Source: Aureimonas altamirensis
GTDB lineage: Bacteria; Pseudomonadota; Alphaproteobacteria; Rhizobiales; Rhizobiaceae
Reading direction: 5' to 3'
DNA length: 64,000 bases
NCBI RefSeq assembly: GCF_001463885.1
Contig: NZ_BBWQ01000009.1
Span: 62,001 to 126,000, forward strand
Shown here: one piece after another, positions 1 to 7,546 of the stretch
Position numbering within the stretch: the first letter of the stretch is position 1
Layout of the letters: every line of letters starts with the position of its first letter
Notes under the pieces: generated by a model
Databases searched by the model: none
Seen by the model: only the letters and a program-made list of their open reading frames with translations
What the model was told of the DNA's origin: nothing
Translations under genes and position numbers: made by a program

Positions 1-117
1 CTTTGTCGGGTCGTTCATCACGATGGATGGAAATTCGACGAGGCGCGACAGCGTGTCCACGATGCGGTCGGCGCGTGCCTCCACGGCCTCGGCGATGGTT
101 TCCGGTGATAGGGTCAT
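1..117 (-). CDS. M20-family peptidase/deacylase, N-terminal fragment
   Basis: Only the first 39 codons are inside the window; the gene runs off the left edge. The start ATG overlaps the stop of the upstream permease gene by 4 bases (ATGA), so it is the last visible gene of the leftward ABC operon. The N-terminus has a helix followed by 'LSRLVEFPSIV', which resembles the opening of ArgE/DapE-type M20 metallopeptidases ('L..LV..PS'). No metal ligands are visible in this part, so the family call rests on the N-terminal pattern alone. Such enzymes usually hydrolyse amide bonds of acylated amino acids or small peptides. Confidence 0.5.
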   Translation of the reverse strand, partial: MTLSPETIAEAVEARADRIVDTLSRLVEFPSIVMNDPTK

Positions 118-1061
118 GATGTTCTCCGAACGATGGCAAGCGTGTCGACAAGAAGCACGGCCACAAGCAGCGCACCGACGATGCCGAGTTGCCAGATGCT
201 GTTGACGTTGATGAGCAGAAGCCCGGTCTGCACCGTGACGAGCAGCAGCACGGCCGCAAGCACGCCGATGACGCCGCCCCGTCCGCCGAAGATGGCGATG
301 CCGCCCAGCATGGCGGCGGTCAGCGAGGTGAGTTCCAGGTTCTGCCCGATATTGGGGCGGGCGCTGCCCAGCCAGGCAAGGCTGACGAGCGCCGCGGTGC
401 CCGCCAGGGCGCCGCTGGCGACATAGGCGGCAAGCCGCAGGCGATCCACCGGAATGCCGACAAGCCGGGCGGAACGCTCGTTGAAGCCGGCGGCATAGAT
501 CCAGCGTCCCCAACTGGTGAAGCGCAGGATTGCGCCGGCAATCAGGAACAGCGGCAAGGCGAGCGTCAGGAAGGGCAGCGGCAGCCCGCCGAGGATACCG
601 CGCCCCCAGACCGTGAGGCCGGCGGGCACGTTGCCGATATTGGCGCCGCTGGTGATGGCCAGCGCCGTGCCGGAATAGATGTAGAAAGTGCCGAGCGTCC
701 CGATCAGCGGCAGGATGCCGAGGCGCGTGACGATCAGCCCGTTGGCAAGGCCAAGGACGCCGCCCATCGCCACGCAGGCGGGTACGAGCAGCCAGCCCGG
801 CATGCCGGCGTCCACCGCCATCATGGACAGGATGGCCGTCAGCGACATGGTGCCGCCGACCGACAGGTCGATGCCGGCGCCGCCGCACAGGATCACCATG
901 GCCTGTCCAAGCGCGACCAGCGCCAGGATGGTGGAGAATTGCAGAACGGTGGTCACCGTGGAAAGGGCCAGCGCGCCGGGCTGCATCACCGCCAGAATGG
1001 CGATCGCCGCAAGCCAGAGACCGGCCAGGAGATAGAGGGTAAAGTCCCTGGAGCGGATCAT
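114..1061 (-). CDS. ABC sugar transporter permease (RbsC-like)
   Basis: Inner-membrane permease of the carbohydrate-uptake type 2 family (BPD_transp_2), 315 residues, close to the usual 310-340. It is almost entirely hydrophobic, with about 8-10 predicted membrane segments. The family hallmark GIDLSVG lies at about residues 63-69, and a conserved 'GGIAIFGGRGG' cytoplasmic loop lies near residue 250. The start overlaps the stop of the preceding permease by 4 bases, and the stop overlaps the next gene by 4, so the two permeases are translationally coupled and probably form a heterodimer. Importers with two permeases and one short ATPase occur in the rhamnose/autoinducer-2 (RhaPQ/LsrCD) branch. 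Substrate not deducible. Confidence 0.88.
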   Translation of the reverse strand: MIRSRDFTLYLLAGLWLAAIAILAVMQPGALALSTVTTVLQFSTILALVALGQAMVILCGGAGIDLSVGGTMSLTAILSMMAVDAGMPGWLLVPACVAMGGVLGLANGLIVTRLGILPLIGTLGTFYIYSGTALAITSGANIGNVPAGLTVWGRGILGGLPLPFLTLALPLFLIAGAILRFTSWGRWIYAAGFNERSARLVGIPVDRLRLAAYVASGALAGTAALVSLAWLGSARPNIGQNLELTSLTAAMLGGIAIFGGRGGVIGVLAAVLLLVTVQTGLLLINVNSIWQLGIVGALLVAVLLVDTLAIVRRTS

Positions 1062-2044
1062 CGCACGGCCTCCACAGTCTTTGTTGTGCGGGGCAGGGCC
1101 AGGCGCCCCGAGGCGACTTCACCGCCCAGAACCAGCAGGATCAGCGCGCCCGTCACAACCGGCTGCCACAGCGACGGCACGCCGATCAGCAGCAGGCCAT
1201 TTTGCAGGATGCGCAGCAGAAGTACGCCCAGCGCAGTACCCATCAGGCTGATGCGCCCGCCGAGAATGCTGGTTCCGCCCAGCACCACCGCGGCGATGGC
1301 CTCCAACGCCAGCGTGCCGCCGATGGTCATGGCGACGTTGCGGTAGGTGGCGATATAGAAGATGGCGGCGAGGCCGCAGAGAAGCCCGCTGACAAGGAAT
1401 GCGATGCAGGCGGTGCGGCGCACCGGAACGCCGGCCAGCCGCGCCTTGGGTTCGGATTGGCCGATGGCCAGCAGATGCGGGCCGAAGGGCGTCTTGCGAA
1501 CGGCGACGAAGACGGCGAGATAGGCGAGGGCGATCAGCGGCAGCGCAACCGGAATGCCGAATGGGCGGGCCGCCAGAACATCGGTCAGGCCGGTCGGCAG
1601 GCCGGACAGCCAGCTTCCGCCGAGCGCAAGAAAGATCGCCGCGCGGTAGATACCGTACAGGCCGAGTGTGCCGACGATGGCCGGCACACGCCCGACAACG
1701 ACGACGAGCGAGGCGAGAAGGCCGAGCGCCGCGCCGGCCAGGGGCCCGGCCAGAGCCACCAGATACCAGGGCGCGCCGGCCTCCAGCATTTTGCCTGCCA
1801 GGATCGCCGCCAGCCCCATGGCCACGCCGACCGAAACGTCGATGGCCCCGACGCCAAGAAGAAGCGTCATGCCGAGCCCGACAAGGAACAGTTCGGTCGA
1901 GTTGCGCAGGATCGTGGTTATGTTGGCCGGGGTGGCGAAGGTGGGCGACAGAAAGGCGAACAACAGGCAGGCGGCCAGAATGGCCGCCCCCAGGATCGCT
2001 TCGCGGGTGCCGAACAGCCGCCCCATATCAGAAGTTGAAGTCAT
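1058..2044 (-). CDS. ABC sugar transporter permease (RbsC-like)
   Basis: Second permease of the leftward importer, same BPD_transp_2 family as its neighbour. The motif GAIDVSVG replaces the usual GGIDLSVG, and a 'VLGGTSILGGR' loop occurs near the C-terminus. I chose the ATG at 2044 because it lies inside the last codons of the binding-protein gene (coupled translation); an ATG at 2026, just after that gene's stop, is an equally possible start and would give a protein six residues shorter. A still longer reading frame upstream is only overlap with the binding-protein gene. Works with the ATPase at 3046-3819 and the binding protein at 2028-3014. Confidence 0.87.
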   Translation of the reverse strand: MTSTSDMGRLFGTREAILGAAILAACLLFAFLSPTFATPANITTILRNSTELFLVGLGMTLLLGVGAIDVSVGVAMGLAAILAGKMLEAGAPWYLVALAGPLAGAALGLLASLVVVVGRVPAIVGTLGLYGIYRAAIFLALGGSWLSGLPTGLTDVLAARPFGIPVALPLIALAYLAVFVAVRKTPFGPHLLAIGQSEPKARLAGVPVRRTACIAFLVSGLLCGLAAIFYIATYRNVAMTIGGTLALEAIAAVVLGGTSILGGRISLMGTALGVLLLRILQNGLLLIGVPSLWQPVVTGALILLVLGGEVASGRLALPRTTKTVEAVR

Positions 2045-3014
2045 CGACGTTTTCGGCGGTGAAGATCGCCGGATCGCCGAGCAGCAATATGCCGGTGGCG
2101 GCATCGTAGGTCACGGCGTGGCTCATGCCCTCCGGGGTCACGGTGGCCGGGATCTCCGTGCCGTCGATCAACTGCTTGCCTGCCCAGACCGTCAGATAGC
2201 CGAGTTCGGCCGGGTCCCACAGCACGGTGTAGTCGAGCGCGCCGCTTTTCAGATAGCTGCGTGCCGTATTGGGGCTGCAATAGCCGGTGCCGACGACGTC
2301 TTCCGAGCGTCCCGCCGTTTCGATGGCCTGCGCAACGCCGGGGCAGGTGGTGGACGCGACGCCGATGATGCCCTTCAAATCCGGGTTGGCGGTCATCAGG
2401 TCGGTGGCGATCTGCGCCGCGCGCTCGGCGCTGCCGCCGGCATATTGCGGCTCCATCAGCGTTACGTTCGGGTACTTTTCCTTCACCCGCTCCTGCATGA
2501 AGCCGATCCAGGCGTTGAGGTTGGATGCGGTCGCCTCGCCCGAAACGATGGCGATCTTGGCGTCTTCGCCGGCCCGCTCCACCATCTGGTCGACGATGGC
2601 GTAGCCGAGCCCCTGGTCTGTCGCCTGCGCCACATAGAGCGCGCGGCCGGATTGCGGCGCGTCGCTGTCGGCGGTGAAGAGCTTGATGTCCTTGGCCTTG
2701 GCGGCTTCCACCACCGGCGTCAGGCTGGAAGCGTCCAGCACGCTGACCGAAATGGCCCCGACGCCCTGGTTGATGAGGTTCTGGACGATCTGGAGCTGGT
2801 CCACCGGGTTGGTATCGACCGGGCCCTGGTAGATGAAGTCGACACCCAGCGTTTCGGCGGCCTTGTTGCCGCCTTCCTGCATGGCGTCGAAATACGGAAT
2901 GCCGACGATCTGCGGTACGAAGGCCACCTTGGGCTTCTCCTGCGCAGCCGCGATCGTGACGGCGGATGACATGAGGGCCGCGAGGGCCAGGGCGAAATGC
3001 GATCTCTGGATCAT
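2028..3014 (-). CDS. Periplasmic sugar-binding protein (RbsB/LsrB-like)
   Basis: Substrate-binding component of the leftward importer, about 328 residues. It starts with a signal peptide (basic 'MIQRSHF', hydrophobic stretch, cleavage near 'AAAQ'). The mature part has the type 1 periplasmic-binding fold signatures 'AFVPQIVGIPYFDAMQEG' and 'LINQGVGAISVSV', and a central 'PDLKGIIGVAS'. These resemble the LsrB/RhaS branch more than classical ribose-binding protein. The ATG at 3014 is preceded by AAAGG at a suitable distance; an upstream in-frame extension has no signal-peptide logic and was rejected. The gene lies 31 bases after the ATPase gene. Confidence 0.88.
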   Translation of the reverse strand: MIQRSHFALALAALMSSAVTIAAAQEKPKVAFVPQIVGIPYFDAMQEGGNKAAETLGVDFIYQGPVDTNPVDQLQIVQNLINQGVGAISVSVLDASSLTPVVEAAKAKDIKLFTADSDAPQSGRALYVAQATDQGLGYAIVDQMVERAGEDAKIAIVSGEATASNLNAWIGFMQERVKEKYPNVTLMEPQYAGGSAERAAQIATDLMTANPDLKGIIGVASTTCPGVAQAIETAGRSEDVVGTGYCSPNTARSYLKSGALDYTVLWDPAELGYLTVWAGKQLIDGTEIPATVTPEGMSHAVTYDAATGILLLGDPAIFTAENVDDFNF

Positions 3015-3045
3015 GCGATTGGCCTTTCGTCGGACGTGCGGGTTT

Positions 3046-3819
3046 CTAGTGCCGCATCTCGAGCGCACGCACGTCGGGATGCGCGCCCGTGATGAAGGAG
3101 ACGATCTCCTCTGGATTGGTGTCGGCCTTGCGTTTTTCGGTGATCTTGCGGCCGCGCCGGAAAACCACGATGCGGTCCGCGACCTCGAAGACGTCGTGCA
3201 TGTTGTGGCTGATCAGCACGACGGCGCGGCCGCTGTCGGCAAGCCGCCGCGTCAGTTGCAGCACCTTGCGCGTCTCGGCCACGGCGAGGGCGGCTGTCGG
3301 CTCGTCCATGATGACCAGCCGCGCATTGAGGTTCAGGGCCCGGCAGATGGCGACCGCCTGTCGCTGGCCGCCGGACAATGCGCCGACCGGCGCTTCCGGA
3401 TCGGAAATGTGGGCGTCCAGCTCTTCGAGCAGTTCCTTGACGCGGCGCTTCATGGCGGCGCGCCGCAACAGCGGCACGCCGAGAAAGCGGTGGGTCAGCT
3501 CCCGCCCCAGGAAGACGTTTTCGGCGATGGACAGGTTTTCCGACAGCGCCAGTTCCTGGAAGATGGTGGCGATGCCGAGGTCTGCCGCATCCTGCGGAGA
3601 GGACAGCGACACCGGCTTGCCATCCATCAAGAGTTCGCCGTCGCTTTGCGGGTGCGCGCCGGACAGGACCTTGATGAAGGTGGATTTGCCGGCGCCGTTG
3701 TCGCCCAGAAGCGCCAGCACCTCGCCGCTGCGAATTGCAAGGTCCACATCGGTCAGGGCGGCGAGCGCGCCGAAACGCTTGGAAATGGACTTTGCCTCGA
3801 TGAGGGGGCTGTCGGTCAT
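3046..3819 (-). CDS. ABC sugar transporter ATP-binding protein
   Basis: Single-domain ATPase of 257 residues, half the size of RbsA/MglA-type tandem ATPases, so it probably works as a dimer. Walker A GDNGAGKST is at about 39-47, the signature LSGGQRQ follows at about 147, and Walker B 'LVIMDEPTA' and the H-loop 'VLISHNMHD' come after it. The asparagine-containing Walker A is typical of the sugar (CUT2) class. The ATG is preceded by GGGAGGCG. It is followed by the binding-protein and two permease genes in the same direction, and preceded by a GATase-like gene 13 bases upstream. Confidence 0.9.
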   Translation of the reverse strand: MTDSPLIEAKSISKRFGALAALTDVDLAIRSGEVLALLGDNGAGKSTFIKVLSGAHPQSDGELLMDGKPVSLSSPQDAADLGIATIFQELALSENLSIAENVFLGRELTHRFLGVPLLRRAAMKRRVKELLEELDAHISDPEAPVGALSGGQRQAVAICRALNLNARLVIMDEPTAALAVAETRKVLQLTRRLADSGRAVVLISHNMHDVFEVADRIVVFRRGRKITEKRKADTNPEEIVSFITGAHPDVRALEMRH

Positions 3820-3832
3820 CGTCGCCTCCCGG

Positions 3833-4603
3833 TCAGCGCGCTTCGGTCAGCCAGGACAGGATGTTGCTCCACAACCGCCCGTAGCCGTCCCATTCGCAGA
3901 AGGCCGGCGAAAGCCAGTGCGGCCCGATGTCGGACGTCCAGGCGGCGGTGCGGCCCTTCTGATAGGTGCCCGTCACCAGCAGCGGGTGGCCGCCCTGGTC
4001 GTCGGGCAGACGCAGCAGAAGGTCCGCGCCCGGCTTCACCTCCACCTCGTTGACGCCCAGCAGCAGCGGCCAGCCATCCTTCGGCAGGCCGGCCAACGCG
4101 GGGTGGTCGGCGACGAAGACGGGCGCGGTCCCTTCCGGAATCTCGACCCGATCGTCATAGGGAAGGCAGGTGACGGGCAGGGCCTCTTCCACCGGCGTGC
4201 GCCGCCAGCGGGCCTTGCCGTCGATGCCCTGGAACGAGAAATACCCGCCGATCATGAACAGGCCGCCGCCATCCGCCGTCCACTCGCGCAGCAGCTTCAG
4301 CCGGTTCGGCACCGTCTTGCTGTGCAGCCATACGGCCGGGGGCAGCAGCAGGGAATTGGCGCCGATGTCGGACAGGATGATCGCGTCGTAGGCGTCCAGT
4401 CCCGCACGTTCGAAGGGGAATGCCTCCACCGCTTCATGCGCCGGCATGTAGGTCAGCTCGAAGGGGCTGTCCTTCAGCGCCTTCACCAGCGGCTCGGCGC
4501 CGAGATGGAAGGTGACGGAGCCGAACTGGTCGAAGCCCTTGTAGTGGGTGGCCGAGCTGACCCAGCTTTCGCCGACCAGGAGTACCTTCTTTTTGACGGA
4601 CAT
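3833..4603 (-). CDS. Class I glutamine-amidotransferase-like protein (DUF1355 type)
   Basis: A 256-residue cytosolic protein with the flavodoxin-like GATase1 fold seen in the DUF1355/GATase1_like family: N-terminal 'KKKVLLVGESWVSSATHYKG', then 'YDAIILSDIGANSLLLPP', 'EWTADGGGLFMIGGYFSFQG' and a late 'GRTAAWTSDIGPHW'. The strand-elbow position that carries a catalytic cysteine in true amidotransferases reads GGYFS here, so amidotransferase activity is doubtful. Members are often found beside sugar ABC importers in rhizobia, as here, but their role is not established. The start has a good ribosome site (AAGGAAATACG). It lies between the LacI regulator and the transporter genes in the same operon. 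Confidence 0.75.
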   Translation of the reverse strand: MSVKKKVLLVGESWVSSATHYKGFDQFGSVTFHLGAEPLVKALKDSPFELTYMPAHEAVEAFPFERAGLDAYDAIILSDIGANSLLLPPAVWLHSKTVPNRLKLLREWTADGGGLFMIGGYFSFQGIDGKARWRRTPVEEALPVTCLPYDDRVEIPEGTAPVFVADHPALAGLPKDGWPLLLGVNEVEVKPGADLLLRLPDDQGGHPLLVTGTYQKGRTAAWTSDIGPHWLSPAFCEWDGYGRLWSNILSWLTEAR

Positions 4604-4626
4604 CGTATTTCCTTCTTTCTTTCAAT

Positions 4627-5652
4627 TCAGGCGAGGTGGGCCACGGAGTGGCGACGGATCAGTTCCACCGGCAGGCGCGCCACGGTTGGACTGCGCGTTC
4701 CGGCAAGGGAGTCCATGGCCATGTCGAGGGCGCGTTCGCCCATGGCCTTCAGGGGTTGGCGGATGGCCGTTACCGGAACGGCCAGGATTTCCAATTGCCC
4801 GGCATCGTCGAAGGTGACGATGGAGATGTCGCGCCCGACGACCATGTCGCGGCGACGCAGCACGTGAAGCATCCCGATCAGGATCTCGTCGCTGGCGCTG
4901 AAGACGGCGGTGACGCCCGGCATCGTATCCAGGATCTCTTCCATGGCCGCTTCGCCATGGGCGATGGTGTAGCTGCCGAACAATTCCGAAACGATGGCGG
5001 CATCGCCACCCGCCTCGCGTACGGCGTCGTGAAGGCCCTCGGCGCGTTCGCGCGCGCTCATCAGGTCGCACGGGCCGCCGATATAGGCGATGCGGCGGTG
5101 TCCGTGCTCTATCAAATGAAGCCCGGCCAGAAGGCCGCCCTGCCGGTTGTCCGAGAAGACCTTGAACAGGTCCGTGCCGGGCACGTCCTCGTCCAGCAGC
5201 ACGACGCGCGAGTCGCCGTTCAGCATGCCGGCCAACTGGCCGTCCGGGTCTCCGTGGTTGGTGGCGAAGACCAGCGCGTCGACCACGCCCGCGCCCAGAA
5301 GGTGCAGATATTCCAGCTCCCGTTCCAGGCTGTTGGACGTGGCGCACAGCATCATCAGCATGCCGCGCGCCTGGGCCGCGCGCTCTACCGCCGCCGCCAG
5401 ATTGGAGAAGAACGGATTGTTGATATCCGGCACGACCAGCCCGATCGCGTCGGAACGCCCCAGGCTCAGGCTGCGCGCATGATGGTTCGGGCGGTAACCC
5501 AGCTCCCGGATGGCCTTCTGGATGCGCCGGCTGGTCGTTTCAGGCAGCGTCAACTGCCCGGACAGGTATCGCGACACGGCAGCCGGCGACAGCGCGGCGG
5601 CCTTGGCTACCTCACCCAGCGTCACTCGTTTCTTGCGTCCGATATCGCTCAT
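4627..5652 (-). CDS. LacI-family transcriptional regulator
   Basis: A 341-residue repressor. The N-terminal helix-turn-helix is 'VTLGEVAKAAALSPAAVSRYLSG' with a hinge 'RPNHHARSL', followed by a periplasmic-binding-like effector domain ('AIGLVVPDINNPFFS', 'HRRIAYIGG', 'MPGVTAVFSASDEILIGML'). The ATG at 5652 gives the usual short N-terminal tail; the reading frame extends further upstream through a likely operator and was not used. It is the first gene of the leftward importer operon, and a perfect 15-bp palindrome of LacI type (5677-5691) lies just upstream, so autoregulation with the operon is likely. The effector is presumably the imported sugar or a derivative. Confidence 0.9.
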   Translation of the reverse strand: MSDIGRKKRVTLGEVAKAAALSPAAVSRYLSGQLTLPETTSRRIQKAIRELGYRPNHHARSLSLGRSDAIGLVVPDINNPFFSNLAAAVERAAQARGMLMMLCATSNSLERELEYLHLLGAGVVDALVFATNHGDPDGQLAGMLNGDSRVVLLDEDVPGTDLFKVFSDNRQGGLLAGLHLIEHGHRRIAYIGGPCDLMSARERAEGLHDAVREAGGDAAIVSELFGSYTIAHGEAAMEEILDTMPGVTAVFSASDEILIGMLHVLRRRDMVVGRDISIVTFDDAGQLEILAVPVTAIRQPLKAMGERALDMAMDSLAGTRSPTVARLPVELIRRHSVAHLA

Positions 5653-5676
5653 AAACGCAAGGTTGTGTTTGTAAAT

Positions 5677-5691
5677 CGCTTTAGTAAAGCG
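5677..5691. promoter_or_regulatory. Candidate LacI-family operator
   Basis: CGCTTTA-G-TAAAGCG is a perfect 7+1+7 palindrome, 25 bases upstream of the LacI-type start codon. Odd-centred palindromes with a central CG-like or single-base core are typical of LacI operators, so this is the best binding site for the divergent regulator. It may also affect the XRE gene on the other strand. Confidence 0.6.
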
Positions 5692-5739
5692 GTTAATTGT
5701 GACGCGCTGCCGCAATTTCACGCAAGTCTGTTCCAGTTA

Positions 5740-5756
5740 CTTGAATGAAGTTCAAG
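5740..5756. promoter_or_regulatory. Candidate XRE-cupin operator, site 1
   Basis: CTTGAA-TGAAG-TTCAAG is an inverted repeat with 6-bp arms (7 counting the flanking A/T) and a 5-bp spacer, about 40 bases before the XRE-cupin start. The same arrangement recurs at 6446-6462 before the next gene, which supports one regulator binding both. Confidence 0.55.
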
Positions 5757-5797
5757 TTAGCGGCATTCTGCCGCCACTTGGTTTGGGAGTGTCCGGC

Positions 5798-6394
5798 ATG
5801 GCGCGCAGTTCGATCGACCTGAAAAGCGAGGGGGCCGCCGGACGTCTCGGCACCCGGTTGCGCCATACCAGGCAGATGCGCGGCATGACGCTGAAGGCGG
5901 TGGCGGCGGAGGCCCAATGCTCGGAAAGCCTTCTGTCCAAGGTCGAGAACGGCAAGGCCTCTCCTTCGCTTCCGATGCTGCATCGCCTGGTCGAGGTGCT
6001 GGGCACCAATATCGGCCGCATGTTCGAGGAAGCCGACGGCGAAGAGGGCATCGTCTATCGCGCCGGAGCGCGGCCGCTGATCGCGCTGGACCCGCTGCGG
6101 CAGGGGCGCGGGATCGCGCTGGAGCGGATCATTCCCTATGCGCCCGGCCATCTCCTGCAATGCAACATCCACCATCTCGCGCCATTCGGCGAAAGTGCCG
6201 GGCCGATCAGCCATTCGGGAGAGGAAGTCGGCTACGTCATCACCGGCGAGGTGGAGCTGATGGTCGACGATCTGGCGTTTCGGCTGGCGGCCGGAGACAG
6301 CTTCGCCTTTCAGTCGGAGCGCCCGCACCACTACCGCAATCTGGGTGCGGAACCGGCCGCCATCTTCTGGGTGAATACGCCACCCACCTTTTGA
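5798..6394 (+). CDS. XRE-family regulator with cupin domain
   Basis: A 198-residue regulator: an N-terminal helix-turn-helix (about residues 15-70, 'LRHTRQMRGMTLKAVAAEAQCSESLLSKVENGK'-like core) and a C-terminal cupin_2 domain (about 110-195, with 'HSGEEVGYVITGEVEL' and 'GDSFAFQSERPHHYRN', i.e. the usual H/E/G pattern). These regulators sense a small ligand through the cupin. The ATG at 5798 begins the conserved domain with a normal tail; the upstream in-frame extension overlaps the proposed operator. It is divergent from the LacI gene and heads the rightward importer cluster, whose promoter carries a matching site. Confidence 0.88.
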   Translation: MARSSIDLKSEGAAGRLGTRLRHTRQMRGMTLKAVAAEAQCSESLLSKVENGKASPSLPMLHRLVEVLGTNIGRMFEEADGEEGIVYRAGARPLIALDPLRQGRGIALERIIPYAPGHLLQCNIHHLAPFGESAGPISHSGEEVGYVITGEVELMVDDLAFRLAAGDSFAFQSERPHHYRNLGAEPAAIFWVNTPPTF

Positions 6395-6423
6395 ATGCAC
6401 AATTGCGGTGCAAGATCGAAACA

Positions 6424-6440
6424 TGCACGCAGTGCGTGCA
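6424..6440. repeat. Inverted repeat between XRE gene and importer
   Basis: TGCACGC-AGT-GCGTGCA, 7-bp perfect arms, 30 bases after the XRE-cupin stop and just upstream of the importer promoter. There is no T-run after it, so it may be a second operator rather than a terminator. Confidence 0.45.
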
Positions 6441-6445
6441 AATCC

Positions 6446-6475
6446 CTTGACATAAATTCAAGTCTCTTGAAATCT
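6446..6475 (+). promoter_or_regulatory. Importer promoter with XRE-cupin operator, site 2
   Basis: CTTGAC-ATAAA-TTCAAG (6446-6462) has the same half-sites and the same 5-bp spacer as the site at 5740-5756. It contains a perfect -35 hexamer TTGACA (6447-6452); a weak -10 (AAATCT) lies 17 bp later. A regulator bound here would cover the -35 box, so repression is the simplest reading. A third CTTGAA half-site follows at 6466-6471. Confidence 0.55.
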
Positions 6476-6530
6476 CCACGAGCTCCGACGCCGGACAGCC
6501 GGCCGTGAACGCTCAAAGGAGACTTCAGAC

Positions 6531-7463
6531 ATGCGCCTGATCCGTAGACTTTCACAGACCGTGGCTGCCCTGTCGGTGCTGACCGCGGCCGCCGCACATG
6601 CGGACACCTATGCCCTGGTGACGATCAACCAGCAGGCTCTCTTCTTCAACCAGATCAATGACGGGGCCAAGGAAGCCGCCGCGGCCGCAGGCGTGGAGCT
6701 GGTGATCTTCGACGCCAACAACGTGCCGGCCGCGCAGAATACCGCCATCGAAAATTACATCACGCAGAAGGTGGACGGCATCATCCTGGTTGCCATCGAC
6801 GTCAATGGCGTCAAGCCTGCCATCACCGAAGCCAAGGAGGCCGGCATTCCGGTAATCGCCATCGACGCACAGATACCGGACGGCGACAACGTCTCGTTCG
6901 TCGGCGTCGACAATGCCGCCGCCGGAGCCGATATCGGCAAGTTCTTTGCCGATTACGTCAAGTCGGACATGGGCGGCGAGGCGACGGTGGGTGTCGTCGG
7001 TGCGCTGAACTCGTTCATCCAGAACCAGCGTCTCGACGGCTTCAAGGAAGCGGCTGCGGCATCCGGCGATGCGGTCACCTTCACCGAGACGGTGGATGGG
7101 CAGAACGTGCAGGATGTGGCGCTGGGCGCCGCCGAAAACCTGTTGACCGCCAACCCCACCATGACGGCCATCTACGCGACGGGAGAGCCGGCGCTGATCG
7201 GTGCCGTCTCGGCGGTGGAAAGCCAGGGCCGCCAATCGGACGTCAAGGTGTTCGGCTGGGACCTCACCGCACAGGCGGTCAAGGGCATCGACGAGGGCTG
7301 GGTCACGGCCGTTGTCCAGCAGGACCCGGCCGGCGAAGGCAAGGCCGCCGTGGAAGCCCTCGTAACGTTGAAGGGCGGCGGCACGGTAGAGCCGATCATC
7401 AACGTGCCGGTGACGATCGTCACCAAGGAGAACGTCGACCAGTTCCGCTCGATGTTCCAGTGA
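6531..7463 (+). CDS. Periplasmic sugar-binding protein (RbsB-like)
   Basis: Binding component of the rightward importer, 310 residues, the normal size for ribose-binding-type proteins. It has a clear signal peptide (basic 'MRLIRR', hydrophobic stretch, cleavage near 'AHA-DTYALV'). The mature fold shows 'QINDGAKEAAAAAGVELVIFDA', 'VDGIILVAIDVNGVKPAI', 'DNVSFVGVDNAAAG', and 'VFGWDLTAQAVKGI' where the conserved Asp of the sugar site sits. The start follows a strong AAAGGAG site. A hairpin with T-run just after the stop separates it from the ATPase gene, a common way to keep binding protein in excess. Confidence 0.92.
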   Translation: MRLIRRLSQTVAALSVLTAAAAHADTYALVTINQQALFFNQINDGAKEAAAAAGVELVIFDANNVPAAQNTAIENYITQKVDGIILVAIDVNGVKPAITEAKEAGIPVIAIDAQIPDGDNVSFVGVDNAAAGADIGKFFADYVKSDMGGEATVGVVGALNSFIQNQRLDGFKEAAAASGDAVTFTETVDGQNVQDVALGAAENLLTANPTMTAIYATGEPALIGAVSAVESQGRQSDVKVFGWDLTAQAVKGIDEGWVTAVVQQDPAGEGKAAVEALVTLKGGGTVEPIINVPVTIVTKENVDQFRSMFQ

Positions 7464-7472
7464 TCGAACCCG

Positions 7473-7503
7473 ACCGGGCGCTGCGGCGCCCGGTATTTTC
7501 TTG
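7473..7503 (+). terminator. Intra-operon terminator/attenuator after binding-protein gene
   Basis: ACCGGGCGC-TGCG-GCGCCCGGT hairpin (9-bp arms) followed by ATTTTCTT. It lies between the binding-protein gene and the ATPase gene of the same operon, so partial termination probably sets their ratio. Confidence 0.7.
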
Positions 7504-7546
7504 TCCGCCCGGCCGTTGATGGCCGGGCCCCGAACGGAAATTGCCC

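Noticed and set aside
189-1346. A 385-codon frame antisense to the two permeases
   Set aside because: Gln/Asp/Arg-rich low-information translation typical of antisense frames in high-GC genes; the permeases on the other strand have clear motifs.
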